IMG/VR virus record: IMGVR_UViG_3300027708_002747
Location: 20,682 to 84,681 of that record
Strand: one strand, 5' to 3'
Source of the DNA: a virus
DNA: 64,000 bases
Shown: piece by piece, positions 37,456 through 45,843 of the stretch
How positions within the stretch are numbered: the first letter of the stretch is position 1
How the letters are laid out: the number at the start of each line of letters is the position of its first letter
Made by a program: the position numbers and the translations under genes
Notes under the pieces: generated by a model
What the model was told of the DNA's origin: nothing
Database searches by the model: none
Seen by the model: only the letters and a program-made list of their open reading frames with translations

Positions 37456-37698
37456 TTACAATCTTTTATACTTATAAACTTTTGCAATGTTTTTATTAAA
37501 AAAACTTCCTTGTGATTCAGCCATTCTAAATCTTGTATACACCTCGTGTGGAACTCCCTCATATTCATACTGAATACCTGTTTTAAAATCAACAATTAGT
37601 TTTTTACTCTCTGTATTGAAATCAGTTTTACTGATGTTTGATGATTCAATTTCACAAATAATGTTTGTTCCACTGATTGTTTCTTTTTTAATTGCCAT
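37456..37698 (-). CDS. KTSC domain protein
   Basis: 80 aa. The second half (IQYEYEGVPHEVYTRFRMAE, then SQGSFFNKNIAKVYKYKRL) matches the KTSC domain, a small beta domain found next to phage and bacterial RNA-related genes. It is divergent from the ClpC-like gene. A TATTTAT box (complement of 37715-37721) is 16 bases upstream. Confidence 0.75.
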   Translation of the reverse strand: MAIKKETISGTNIICEIESSNISKTDFNTESKKLIVDFKTGIQYEYEGVPHEVYTRFRMAESQGSFFNKNIAKVYKYKRL

Positions 37699-37730
37699 AA
37701 CTTTTTTTTTAATGATAAATAATTTTGAAT

Positions 37731-37738
37731 TACATTTG
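37731..37738 (+). promoter_or_regulatory. Possible host-type -7 element (TACATTTG)
   Basis: Matches TAnnTTTG; the upstream -33 region is T-rich rather than a clear TTTG. It lies 48 bases before the ATG chosen for the ClpC-like gene. Confidence 0.4.
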
Positions 37739-37786
37739 TAGTTGAATTTAAGAACAAATTCATTTAATTTTAATAAAAACTATTTT

Positions 37787-39850
37787 ATGACAGATTCAGT
37801 TGAAGAGGGTGGGAAACTACCAAAAAAGACAGAGGTAAACTCAAGTACCCCTGTTTTAGATAATTTTAGTCGTGACCTTATCAAACTTGCCGAAGAAGGT
37901 AAGTTAGACCCCGTTGTCGGTAGGGAAGATGAAATATTACGTATTGCTCAAATTCTTTCAAGAAGAAAGAAAAATAACCCAATTATCATCGGTGAACCTG
38001 GTTGTGGTAAGACGGCGATTGTTGAGGGATTGGCAATGAAGATTTTTGAAGGTGATTGTCCAAGAAACTTGGTCGATAAACGTATTCTATCATTAGAGAT
38101 GAATTCAGTTGTTGCAGGAACAAAATATCGTGGTCAATTTGAAGAACGATTAAAGGTTATCTTGGAAGAAATTCAAGCGAACCCAAATGTTATTCTATTC
38201 ATTGACGAAATTCATACCATTGTAGGAGCAGGTAACGCCTCAGGTTCTATGGATGCCTCCAACATCTTAAAACCAGCGTTATCAAGAGGTGAAATACAAT
38301 GTATTGGAGCCACCACATTGGATGAATACAAAAAACAAATTGAGAAAGATGGGGCGTTAGACAGACGCTTCCAAAAAGTAATTGTCAGTTCATCAACAAA
38401 AGAAGAAACATTACAAATTCTTAAGAATGTTAAAGACAAATACGAAAATTATCATAAAGTAAATTATACTGATAATATTCTACAAATCTGTGTTGATTTA
38501 GCAGAACGATATATCACCGACAGAGAGTTCCCTGACAAAGCATTTGACATCTTGGATGAAGTCGGTGCAAGAGCTCAGGTAGATGTGAAAAATCCTGAAA
38601 TAATTGACGAATTAAAACGTCAGGCCTTAGAGATTAAACAACAAAAATTACTTGTTGTTAAAAAACAGAATTACGAAGAAGCCGCAAACTTAAGAGATAA
38701 AGAAAAGAAAGTTTTATCACAACTTGATATTGAAAAGAAAAAGTTTGAACAAACTCTTTTGGATAATAGAAAAACAATTTCAGAGGAATTGGTTTATGAG
38801 GTGGTGTCAACAATGACAAAAATACCTCTAACAAAACTTAATTTAGATGATAAGATTGCTCTTATTAATTTAGAAGAAGAATTAAATAAATCAGTCATTG
38901 GACAAAAAGAGGCGGTTACAAAGATTGCAAAATCTATTCGTAGAAATAGATTAGGTATTAAAGACCCAAATAAACCAATTGGTTCATTTATATTCTTAGG
39001 TTCAACAGGTGTTGGTAAGACATTATTGGCAAAAGAATTGGCAAAACAAATCTTTGGAAGCGATGAAAATCTTATTCGAGTTGATATGTCTGAATACCAA
39101 GATAAACATACCGTATCTCGTTTAATTGGTTCACCTCCTGGTTATGTAGGATATGATGAAGGTGGACAACTTACAGAACAGGTAAAAACCAAACCATACT
39201 CTGTAGTATTATTTGACGAGGTTGAGAAAGCTCACAAAGACATATTCTCAGCATTACTTCAACTATTGGATGAAGGTTACATGACAGATAGTTTTGGAAG
39301 AAAAATCAATTTCAAAAACTGTTTAATCATTATGACATCAAATCTTGGGGTAAAAAAGATGCAAGAGTTTGGAGCAGGGGTTGGATTTAGTAAGACAGGT
39401 AATGTGTATACCAATGAAGAACTTAAGAAAACAATGTTAAACAAAGAATTAAAGAACCATTTCGCGCCTGAGTTTATCAATCGTTTGGATGAAGTAATTG
39501 TATTCAACACACTTCAAAATGACGATATCCAAAAGATTGTTTTGGTCGAAGTCAACAAATTAAAATCTCGTTTATCAAAATTGGGATATAACATTAACTT
39601 CGGTCAGTCAGTAATTGATTTTGTTTCAAAAGTTGGATTTGATGATGTTTACGGAGCACGTCCTTTGAAGAGAGCAATTCAAGAAAAGATTGAAGACTAC
39701 ATTTCAGATGAAGTATTACGTGAAAAAATTGTAATGGATAAAACCTACAATATTGAAATTAATGAAGAGGAAGTGTCGATATCGGAGGTTGAGGTCCAAC
39801 CTGATGAAACGCCAAAAGTGAAAAGAACAAGAAAGAAAAAGGGGGAATAA
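37787..39850 (+). CDS. ClpC/ClpA-like AAA+ unfoldase
   Basis: 687 aa from the ATG at 37787; an in-frame TTG at 37742 is less likely because it would leave almost no leader after the -7 element. Two AAA+ modules: D1 with Walker A GEPGCGKT (69-76) and [16 protein letters not shown]2 with GSTGVGKT and [12 protein letters not shown] short UVR-like middle segment ([19 protein letters not shown]) points to the ClpC type. The usual N-terminal substrate domain is missing. [11 protein letters not shown] in D2 contains a VGF that corresponds to the ClpP-docking loop, so it may work with host ClpP. Ends in a strong terminator. Confidence 0.88.
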   Translation: MTDSVEEGGKLPKKTEVNSSTPVLDNFSRDLIKLAEEGKLDPVVGREDEILRIAQILSRRKKNNPIIIGEPGCGKTAIVEGLAMKIFEGDCPRNLVDKRILSLEMNSVVAGTKYRGQFEERLKVILEEIQANPNVILFIDEIHTIVGAGNASGSMDASNILKPALSRGEIQCIGATTLDEYKKQIEKDGALDRRFQKVIVSSSTKEETLQILKNVKDKYENYHKVNYTDNILQICVDLAERYITDREFPDKAFDILDEVGARAQVDVKNPEIIDELKRQALEIKQQKLLVVKKQNYEEAANLRDKEKKVLSQLDIEKKKFEQTLLDNRKTISEELVYEVVSTMTKIPLTKLNLDDKIALINLEEELNKSVIGQKEAVTKIAKSIRRNRLGIKDPNKPIGSFIFLGSTGVGKTLLAKELAKQIFGSDENLIRVDMSEYQDKHTVSRLIGSPPGYVGYDEGGQLTEQVKTKPYSVVLFDEVEKAHKDIFSALLQLLDEGYMTDSFGRKINFKNCLIIMTSNLGVKKMQEFGAGVGFSKTGNVYTNEELKKTMLNKELKNHFAPEFINRLDEVIVFNTLQNDDIQKIVLVEVNKLKSRLSKLGYNINFGQSVIDFVSKVGFDDVYGARPLKRAIQEKIEDYISDEVLREKIVMDKTYNIEINEEEVSISEVEVQPDETPKVKRTRKKKGE

Positions 39851-39862
39851 ACCCCCTTTTTT
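39836..39862 (+). terminator. Rho-independent terminator after ClpC-like gene
   Basis: GGGGG/CCCCC stem extended by A5/T5, overlapping the stop codon; T-run follows. Confidence 0.85.
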
Positions 39863-39866
39863 ATTT

Positions 39867-40685
39867 TTAGAAATTATATAATTGTGACCTATGGATAAAT
39901 TCGTATTTCTGATTACCAAGTTCTTCAATCAGTTTTTTACCTGTATTCATACCAGCAAAAACTTCATGAACAACAACATATTCATTTGGTGTGTGATAAT
40001 TGTGATAACCAATTGAAAAGTTAATACAAGAGAAGTCAAACTTCTTACGAAGTTGCCAAACATCGGTGTAAGGGTGTTGCATATATTGTGGTTCAGACAA
40101 CATACCTTCAGAAAGAACTTTTTTAGCCTTTGACTCAAATTCAGAGTCCGTTTCAAAAACTTTAACACCATAACAATATTCTGTCACCATAAAATCGTGA
40201 GGTGCGTCAAACTGAATTGCATAACCCACATTACTAAAAAATTCAGGGTCTGCTTCTTTTGAACCCAAACAACCAACTTCTTCAGATACAAACAAAGCAA
40301 CTTTAATTACATCAAAAACTTCCAATAACTGAAGACAGGCAAACACTCCACACTTATCATCACCACCAATACCTGTTGGGTCACCAAAATCGTTATATGC
40401 TTTAAGTGATAAACTTGGATTACCTTTTGAGTCTTTAAGTTGTTCTTCATGGATATTGATTGTATCAATGTTATGAACCGTATCGGTATGTGCAACAATA
40501 CAAGGATAGGATTCACCCTCATTTATTTCACCCTTTGTAACATAAACATTTCCAAAGTCATCAACTTTGAAATTGTGTTTTTTTTCGGTTAAGTATTCAA
40601 CCAAAAATTCAATCATTAAATCTTCTTTAAATGATTTTGTAGGTATTGACAATACCTTTTTTAAGAAATTAACATTTTCTATCAT
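39867..40685 (-). CDS. M20-family (peptidase T-like) metallopeptidase
   Basis: 272 aa. Metal ligands are seen in order: AHTDTV (His66, Asp68), GIGGDDKCG, VSEEVGCLGS (Glu pair), IQFDAPHD and the final FSIGYHNYHTPNEYV with its His. Bacterial peptidase T is about 400 aa with a lid/dimerisation domain between residues about 200 and 320; here this part is nearly absent, so it is a single-domain form. It would release amino acids from short peptides in the cytoplasm. It is convergent with the ClpC-like gene. Confidence 0.85.
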   Translation of the reverse strand: MIENVNFLKKVLSIPTKSFKEDLMIEFLVEYLTEKKHNFKVDDFGNVYVTKGEINEGESYPCIVAHTDTVHNIDTINIHEEQLKDSKGNPSLSLKAYNDFGDPTGIGGDDKCGVFACLQLLEVFDVIKVALFVSEEVGCLGSKEADPEFFSNVGYAIQFDAPHDFMVTEYCYGVKVFETDSEFESKAKKVLSEGMLSEPQYMQHPYTDVWQLRKKFDFSCINFSIGYHNYHTPNEYVVVHEVFAGMNTGKKLIEELGNQKYEFIHRSQLYNF

Positions 40686-40712
40686 AGCTCATAAAGATAA
40701 GCTATTTTTTAA

Positions 40713-41792
40713 TTAAAACAATTCAGGATGATATAAAAAATTTAAGAAAGTATCATAATCAATTTTAACGGTTTGGTTAAATTCATTTTTACTATGATTA
40801 CTATATGTAATAAGTATTTTTCCGTCATCAACATCTCGAATTATGAATTTGTTTGGTGTCTTTTCCCCAAATGTTTTTTGTGAAGGAAATTCATACCATT
40901 TATTAAATTCACCATACTTTAACTTTGATAATTTTTCAAGTACTTCAGAGTTTTTACGATAAGAATCAATATTATCACTATTTTCAATTTTTTCCATGAT
41001 TTTATCAAGATTCCAAGTTACACTTCTGTTAAAACTTTCATCATCATAATTTTGATTATCAAAATAAGAATAATAATCTTCATATAAATCTTCATCAAAT
41101 TCTATCCCCAATTGCTCAATACTTGTTTTTAACATATCTGAAAGTTTAGCGTCTTTGTCTTCACCAGACTTATCCCAAGTATTTAAAAGAATTGACACAG
41201 TTGTCATGTAGAGATTGGTACATTTTTTCTCAAAGATATTTAAAGGAAGTAAAGCGTTACATAATTTAGATGTAACATATTGTCTTAATCCTTTAACCAA
41301 GGCTTCATCATATTCACTTGAATAATCGTAAATAATACTATCTATCTCATTTGAAAAATTATTTTTTAACCACTTACAAATTTCCATAACCTTATCGTTA
41401 TGTTCTGTTAAATTTTCTACGGAAAGACTAGGTCGTAATATTTTTACTATTTGTTTGACCCTATCTAAATTATCGTCATTGAAATAGTGTAGTAAATAAC
41501 CCTCATCCCAATCATAATCCATGGAATAATCATCAACAAAAACATTACCTCCATAATACGCCCCTTGGAAAGCAACTCTAATTAAATAACCGTTATTATT
41601 TTCATTACTATTTCTAGTGAAAAGGTCAATATAATCATTAGTATCAAATGTTAAATAAACCAAAGATTTACCAAGATTTTTTTCATTTACTCTCGTAATA
41701 CGTAAAATATCCTCATCGTCTTCGTACCTAACAAAATTTGCAGTAACTAAACCTTCCGTAAAATCTTTTAATGCCTGATAAAGTTGACTCAT
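40713..41792 (-). CDS. Hypothetical protein
   Basis: 359 aa, acidic, not recognised. The N-terminal half is beta-rich (GKSLVYLTFDTNDYIDLF, YLIRVAFQGAYYGGNVFVDD) and the middle helical. No membrane segment or leader of the (I/L)-x-E type. A TATTTAT box (complement of 41807-41813) is 14 bases upstream; it starts divergently from the tmRNA. Confidence 0.6.
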   Translation of the reverse strand: MSQLYQALKDFTEGLVTANFVRYEDDEDILRITRVNEKNLGKSLVYLTFDTNDYIDLFTRNSNENNNGYLIRVAFQGAYYGGNVFVDDYSMDYDWDEGYLLHYFNDDNLDRVKQIVKILRPSLSVENLTEHNDKVMEICKWLKNNFSNEIDSIIYDYSSEYDEALVKGLRQYVTSKLCNALLPLNIFEKKCTNLYMTTVSILLNTWDKSGEDKDAKLSDMLKTSIEQLGIEFDEDLYEDYYSYFDNQNYDDESFNRSVTWNLDKIMEKIENSDNIDSYRKNSEVLEKLSKLKYGEFNKWYEFPSQKTFGEKTPNKFIIRDVDDGKILITYSNHSKNEFNQTVKIDYDTFLNFLYHPELF

Positions 41793-41831
41793 TAAACTTT
41801 TTTTTAATAAATACTTGGTAAAAGAAGAATA

Positions 41832-41838
41832 TATTTAT
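41832..41838 (+). promoter_or_regulatory. TATTTAT box upstream of tmRNA
   Basis: Sense-oriented box 28 bases before the mature tmRNA 5' end; a second candidate, TTCTTTG (41854-41860), resembles the host -7 element and is 6 bases before the 5' end. Confidence 0.4.
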
Positions 41839-41866
41839 ATCTTTACAACATAGTTCTTTGATTTAT

Positions 41867-42261
41867 GGGGATGTTTTTGGATTTGACAGGTATGAATCTG
41901 TCATAAAACGCACGTCGGGGCTAAACTAACCCTGTAAAACTGGTTTAAAACACAAACGGCAACACAATTGCAAAACTTTCTACACTCGGTTTAATCCGTA
42001 CTGAAGAAGTAACTGTAGCCTAATCTAAGATTAGTATACAACGGGGTCGGTGAGCATATAACCTTGCAACAGAAGCTTGTACCGTGGTGTGGTTTCTATC
42101 CGAAAAGGAACAAAGTGGAGGATTAGTTCTCAGTAAACCGAACCACTATAAAATAAGGGAATTGTGAAGTTTCGGATTGTTTAGAAAAACAATGACCTAA
42201 ACGTGTAGTGTTTTATGGTCGACATATTTGGACCGGCGTTCGAGTCGCCGCATCTCCACCA
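41867..42261 (+). ncRNA. ssrA: Phage tmRNA (transfer-messenger RNA)
   Basis: 395-base one-piece tmRNA that rescues stalled ribosomes and tags nascent chains. Acceptor stem GGGGATG pairs with CATCTCC (42251-42257) and has the G3-U70 pair read by alanyl-tRNA synthetase; the CCA is encoded. The T arm CGGCG-TTCGAGT-CGCCG and the D-like GGATTTGACAGG are conserved. PK1 is visible: GGG (41918-41920) with CCC (41930-41932), and TAAAC (41922-41926) with GTTTA (41943-41947). Ten bases later comes GGC at 41958, offset 92 from the 5' end, near-identical to E. coli (90). Reading from there gives 21 codons (GNTIAKL ... TEEVTVA) and TAA at 42021-42023 inside a hairpin. Confidence 0.93.
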
Positions 42262-42265
42262 ATTT

Positions 42266-42292
42266 AAAAGGGACTTTTCAGTCCCTTTTTTT
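42266..42292. terminator. Bidirectional terminator after tmRNA
   Basis: Stem AAAAGGGACT/AGTCCCTTTT with TTTC loop and T-run, four bases after the encoded CCA and abutting the stop of the leftward M15 peptidase gene. Confidence 0.85.
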
Positions 42293-43244
42293 ATTTTATA
42301 AATCTTTTAAAGTTTTTTAGTTCTTCTGTTAAACTTACCTCTTTTTCTTCTTCTTTTTTCTTAGCTTCCTCTTCTTTTTTCTTAGCTTCCTCTTCTTTTT
42401 TCTTAGCCTCCTCTTCTTTTTCTATTTCTTTTGTAATTTCTTTAGCGGAATCAACAAATTCCGAAATTGGAATACCTAAAAACAAAGAACTACAAAACTT
42501 ATCTTTTTTTGTTACATATTTTTCACCAATATATTTAACTAAATCATTAAAGTGTTTTTCACAATCAGATTCAGTTTTTATTTCAGCTATTTTTTTAACA
42601 CCAAAATTATTTAACATTTTATTAAATTCAGAATCAATTTCTGATTGTGACATAGTCAACCATTCTGGTTCAGGTTCAGGAAATTCAAAGTTCACTAAAT
42701 CTGATGATGGGACTGAATTACAAAATTGTGAGGTGTATCTACTTTCGTCACCCTTACTCTCAGAATATGAAATATGAAAATGAACTTCTGTTGAATGTGG
42801 TGTAGGGTGTCGATACTCATCAATAAAAGTAAATCCAGGTATAGATTTTTTAGCAGCACATAAAAGAGTTGATATTTTATCCAACATTTCATCATCTGAT
42901 TTTTTAACACCTGTAAAAACTATATCATTTGCATTACCCTTATTATGTCGACTGCTTGGATAATCACTATGGAATTTATCCCTACCAGAACCAAAAGTTA
43001 TTTCTAAATCAGGCATTTCTTTTTTAAACGCTGAGGATACTTTTTTCAAAACATTTGCAAATTCAGGAGTAATATCCCCAATTTCATCTAGCGTTGGTTT
43101 AACTTTATACCCTATATTACTTAAATGTGTTCTAACACCATTAGCATTAACGTGAGTTGATTTATCAACTTCCGCTTCAAGTAAAACATTTCTTAATTTT
43201 TTAATTTCAGAAATAACTTCTTTATGACTATTAATCTTATTCAT
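42291..43244 (-). CDS. M15-like D,D/L,D-peptidase with leader
   Basis: 317 aa. Residues 1-23 end in LRNVLLE/A, a targeting-like leader. The catalytic part has GSGRDKFH, SRHNKGNANDIVF (the SxHxxGxAxD zinc site) and EVHFHIS (ExHxH), which is the M15 peptidase pattern; these enzymes cut peptidoglycan stem peptides. The C-terminus has three AKKKEEE repeats and a final SLTEELKNFKRFIK tail. With its leader it may be carried in the virion. Its promoter is shared with the divergent DnaJ-like gene. Confidence 0.78.
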   Translation of the reverse strand: MNKINSHKEVISEIKKLRNVLLEAEVDKSTHVNANGVRTHLSNIGYKVKPTLDEIGDITPEFANVLKKVSSAFKKEMPDLEITFGSGRDKFHSDYPSSRHNKGNANDIVFTGVKKSDDEMLDKISTLLCAAKKSIPGFTFIDEYRHPTPHSTEVHFHISYSESKGDESRYTSQFCNSVPSSDLVNFEFPEPEPEWLTMSQSEIDSEFNKMLNNFGVKKIAEIKTESDCEKHFNDLVKYIGEKYVTKKDKFCSSLFLGIPISEFVDSAKEITKEIEKEEEAKKKEEEAKKKEEEAKKKEEEKEVSLTEELKNFKRFIK

Positions 43245-43256
43245 ATATTTTTTTGT

Positions 43257-43270
43257 ATATTTATAAATAT
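43257..43270. promoter_or_regulatory. Palindromic divergent promoter box
   Basis: ATATTTATAAATAT presents a TATTTAT box to both strands, 18 bases from the leftward start (43244) and 7 from the rightward ATG (43272). Confidence 0.5.
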
Positions 43271-43271
43271 T

Positions 43272-44039
43272 ATGGAAAACAATAAATTAATTAGAATAGC
43301 TCAAAAGTTATCTTTATCCATTAAAGATACAAATGTAGCACAAATATCAATAAAATTAAATCACAGTAAAGGCCCGTATCAACAAATGATGTCCGTGTTA
43401 GAAGGATGGGATTTTGTTAAATTGGTATTTTTAATCGGCGCCATTAATAATGGTGAAAAAGAATTTGAATCAATATTATGGAAAGTAGATAACGAAAGAT
43501 TTACCTACGCAATTGCCAATGTATTTGATGATGAAGTTCAGGAAAGCTGTGATTACTGTGGTGGTGATGGTGAGATTAGTTGTAGTGACTGTGATGGTGA
43601 TGGTGAAGTAGAATGTTCTGATTGTGGTGGTAGTGGTGAAGACGATGAAGGTGAAACATGTTCAAATTGTGATGGTAGTGGTAAACTTGAGTGCGATACC
43701 TGTGGGGGTAGCGGTCATGAAGATTGTTATGACTGTGGTGGCACAGGTGAACAACAAAAAAGTGATGCTTACGAATTAAAATTAGACATTTATTTTAGCA
43801 TTAATGAAGAATTAAAATTAGAACTTAGTAAACTTAACAGATATGACAAAATTGACTCTGACACAATCACAGATTATGAAGATACAAATGAAACTATATT
43901 AGTATATGCACTACCGATGGCAATAGAAGTTGAGACAAATGAAGAATTAGAATATAATACCGAATATTTTTATGAAATAGATACTACAGGATGGGTTGGA
44001 GGTAAATGTGACAAACTAAACTTTGATTTAGATTATTAA
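43272..44039 (+). CDS. Protein with DnaJ-type zinc-finger repeats
   Basis: 255 aa from the ATG at 43272 (an earlier in-frame ATG lies in the divergent gene). Residues about 92-170 hold six CxxCxGxG-like motifs (CDYCGGDG, CSDCDGDG, CSDCGGSG, CSNCDGSG, CDTCGGSG, CYDCGGTG), the Cys-rich zinc domain of DnaJ but without a J domain. DnaJ itself has four; six is unusual. It may bind unfolded proteins or act as an adaptor. Flanks are unrecognised alpha/beta. Confidence 0.75.
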   Translation: MENNKLIRIAQKLSLSIKDTNVAQISIKLNHSKGPYQQMMSVLEGWDFVKLVFLIGAINNGEKEFESILWKVDNERFTYAIANVFDDEVQESCDYCGGDGEISCSDCDGDGEVECSDCGGSGEDDEGETCSNCDGSGKLECDTCGGSGHEDCYDCGGTGEQQKSDAYELKLDIYFSINEELKLELSKLNRYDKIDSDTITDYEDTNETILVYALPMAIEVETNEELEYNTEYFYEIDTTGWVGGKCDKLNFDLDY

Positions 44040-44653
44040 ATCAAAAAGTTTTTTACTGATTCGGTGTCTTTTCTAAAATCTTCTTTGAAATTCTTTGTAA
44101 ACTCTTCATTTTCACAATATACTTCAACATGTTCACTGAACACCCAATCCATACAAAGAAGAGCAATTAAATGATTTTCTCTGTCCATAATTGGTAATGA
44201 AACCATAGATTGTGTTCCAAATTTTTTAATTAAAGCTCTTGTTGCAATATCAGGGATAAGTTCACAATCGTGAATAAATAATCCGTCGTTCATAGTTTGT
44301 TTAATCAACCAATTATAGTGACTTACAAACACATTTTGTATTTTTTCAGTTATTCTTTCAAGTCCATCAGAACATCTTTCATATGTTACAGACGCTTTTT
44401 GCATTGCTGATGATGTATAGAAATTTCCACCATTATGAAATTGGATAACATATATTCTATCCGCATTATATTTTCTTCTTATTTCTCTTAAAGTAGAGTG
44501 AACAATTTCGTCTGTCTCTATTTGTTGTGAAAGTTTGTTTCTTGAGTTTTGTTTCGCTCTTTTTTCTTTCATCATGTTAAAAAACCCCGCAGTTATTAAT
44601 GCAATGACAATTGATGTAACTGAGGTAATGATTGTTGGTATTATTTCCTTCAC
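44036..44653 (-). CDS. Membrane-anchored GAF-like protein
   Basis: 205 aa. Residues about 5-27 (PTIITSVTSIVIALITAGFF) are a transmembrane helix followed by a positive MKEKRAKQNSRNK, so the rest faces the cytoplasm. DRIYVIQFHNGGNFYTSSAM and MVSLPIMDRENHLIALLCMDW form a GAF-like fold. The start is GTG 44653, preceded by GAAAGAAAGG. GAF domains sense small molecules; ligand unknown. A TATTTAT box (complement of 44687-44693) lies 33 bases upstream. It overlaps the end of the DnaJ-like gene by 4 bases. Confidence 0.65.
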   Translation of the reverse strand: MKEIIPTIITSVTSIVIALITAGFFNMMKEKRAKQNSRNKLSQQIETDEIVHSTLREIRRKYNADRIYVIQFHNGGNFYTSSAMQKASVTYERCSDGLERITEKIQNVFVSHYNWLIKQTMNDGLFIHDCELIPDIATRALIKKFGTQSMVSLPIMDRENHLIALLCMDWVFSEHVEVYCENEEFTKNFKEDFRKDTESVKNFLI

Positions 44654-44705
44654 CTTTCTTTCTTTAAATTTTTATATCACTGATTAATAAATATTAGTGA
44701 AAATA

Positions 44706-44731
44706 AAAAAGGGTAAAAAATTACCCTTTTT
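44706..44731. terminator. Rho-independent terminator after tRNA
   Basis: Stem AAAAAGGGTAA/TTACCCTTTTT with A4 loop; placed for leftward transcripts that include the tRNA. Confidence 0.8.
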
Positions 44732-44741
44732 AAAACAATAG

Positions 44742-44813
44742 TAGTTCCGCTTGGACTCGAACCAAGAATAGAAGATTAGAAATCTACTGTGATATCCCTT
44801 TCACCACGGAACC
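44742..44813 (-). tRNA. tRNA-Arg (anticodon TCT)
   Basis: 72 bases. Acceptor GGTTCCG/CGGAACT (G1-U72 at the end), D stem GTGA/TCAC with GG in the loop, anticodon loop TTTCTAA, T stem CTTGG/CCAAG with TTCGAGT loop, discriminator A. The anticodon TCT (44778-44780 on the complement) reads AGA and AGG, frequent in this AT-rich genome. CCA is not encoded. The anticodon stem has a T28-T42 mismatch. Confidence 0.85.
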
Positions 44814-44848
44814 ATATGTCACAAATATAGGTAAAATTTGTTACAATA

Positions 44849-45025
44849 TTAAAGTTGTTTGACAATATACTTATGACCTGAATCAGAATTTTTCTCAAAT
44901 AATTCTTTTGTTATTTCAGCTTCTTCATAGGTATTAAACTCCAAGATTTCATCATGGATGTTTAGAAGGATGACAGGCATCTCAACCCCTTTTTTGTTTT
45001 TTATAAATTTAACGATTACAAACAT
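44849..45025 (-). CDS. Short hypothetical protein (58 aa)
   Basis: ATG at 45025 to TAA at 44849. Starts MFVIVKFIKNKKGVEMPVIL and continues with an NIHDEILEFNTYEEAEITKE segment; it ends YIVKQL. Strand-strand-helix-strand pattern. It lies two bases after the stop of the upstream leftward gene, which supports translation. Confidence 0.6.
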   Translation of the reverse strand: MFVIVKFIKNKKGVEMPVILLNIHDEILEFNTYEEAEITKELFEKNSDSGHKYIVKQL

Positions 45026-45027
45026 AA

Positions 45028-45279
45028 TTAATATCCAAAATGTGTTCCACTATAATTATCCCATTCGTCATCAAACGAAAATTTCACTTTATCATATTTT
45101 TCAATAATAACAGATGATTGTTCTTCTATAAAGTTTGGATTTAGAACAAATTCTTTCCATGTATAAAAATCATATAAACTTTCTAATACTTCCAAAGGAA
45201 CTAATATAAGTTTATCATGAGTCAATCCCTTAACATCATTTCTGTATTTTTCTGATATTTGTATTTTGTTTTCTGACAT
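45028..45279 (-). CDS. Hypothetical protein
   Basis: 83 aa, acidic, not recognised; two Trp in the last 30 residues and a WDNYSGTHFGY end. It is the first gene of a small leftward unit with the 58-aa gene and tRNA-Arg, and is divergent from the HNH gene. Confidence 0.55.
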   Translation of the reverse strand: MSENKIQISEKYRNDVKGLTHDKLILVPLEVLESLYDFYTWKEFVLNPNFIEEQSSVIIEKYDKVKFSFDDEWDNYSGTHFGY

Positions 45280-45317
45280 AACAATTTAAGTATAATTATA
45301 CTTATTGGTAAATTCAA

Positions 45318-45349
45318 TTTGTCCTAATAAATTTTTATTAATATCTTTG
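45318..45349 (+). promoter_or_regulatory. Host-type promoter, near-leaderless
   Basis: TTTG at 45318-45321, 20-base spacer, TATCTTTG at 45342-45349; the ATG at 45355 is only 5 bases later, so the transcript may start at or next to the start codon. Confidence 0.65.
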
Positions 45350-45354
45350 TGATT

Positions 45355-45843
45355 ATGAATGGAGTATTAGTTCTTAATTCAGATTATAGTCCCTTAAATG
45401 TAACATCGTTTAATCGTGGGTTTAATTTAGTCTATAAAGGAAAAGCAGAGGTTGTTAAATCATCTGACGAGCCAGTCGTATGTGGTATTGTAAAACTTGT
45501 TAGACCCGTTATTATTAGGCTTTTAAACTACGTTTCAATCACTCGTAGACGTATTCGTGTTAATCGTCACAGAATCATGAGACGTGACAACAATGCTTGT
45601 GTTTATTGTGGTAGTAAAAAAGACCTTACAATCGACCATATCGTGCCTAAATCAAAAGGTGGAGGTAATACATGGGATAACCTAGTTACGTGTTGTATAA
45701 CGTGTAATTCAAAGAAAGGAGACAAGTTATTGGGTGATACTAATATGAGGTTAATGAAAAAACCCACAGAACCTACCATATTTTCGGATTCCGTGGGTCA
45801 GTCTTTACAAAAAATTTGGGTTGATTTCCAAAAAAGTTTTTAG
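45355..45843 (+). CDS. HNH endonuclease of Bacteroidetes type
   Basis: 162 aa from the ATG at 45355; the in-frame GTG at 45349 overlaps the -7 element and is rejected. NGVLVLNSDYSPLNVTSFNR and a basic RRRIRVNRHRIMRRD precede the zinc-containing HNH core ACVYCGSKKDLTIDHIVPKS, NTWDNLVTCCITCNSKKGD (CxxC, DH, N, CxxC). This whole arrangement is the same as chromosomal HNH proteins of Flavobacteria, so it may have come from a host. It is convergent with the next gene. Confidence 0.85.
   Translation: MNGVLVLNSDYSPLNVTSFNRGFNLVYKGKAEVVKSSDEPVVCGIVKLVRPVIIRLLNYVSITRRRIRVNRHRIMRRDNNACVYCGSKKDLTIDHIVPKSKGGGNTWDNLVTCCITCNSKKGDKLLGDTNMRLMKKPTEPTIFSDSVGQSLQKIWVDFQKSF

Noticed and set aside
40686-40712. 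Terminator between the M20 peptidase gene and its upstream neighbour
   Set aside because: The ATAGCT/AGCTAT hairpin has its T-run on the + strand only, but both genes run leftward, so it is not a convincing terminator for them.
41951-42005. Alternative tmRNA tag frames
   Set aside because: The frame starting AAA CGG ends at a TGA after 16 codons and the frame starting GCA ACA ends at TAA earlier; neither starts at the usual distance from PK1 or ends in the hairpin.
43263-43270. Classical T4 late promoter TATAAATA
   Set aside because: It is present in sense orientation only because of the palindrome; across the window the sense form before genes is TATTTAT, so the T4 reading was not adopted.
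45349-45354. GTG start for the HNH gene
   Set aside because: The GTG overlaps the promoter -7 element; the ATG six bases later fits the family N-terminus.
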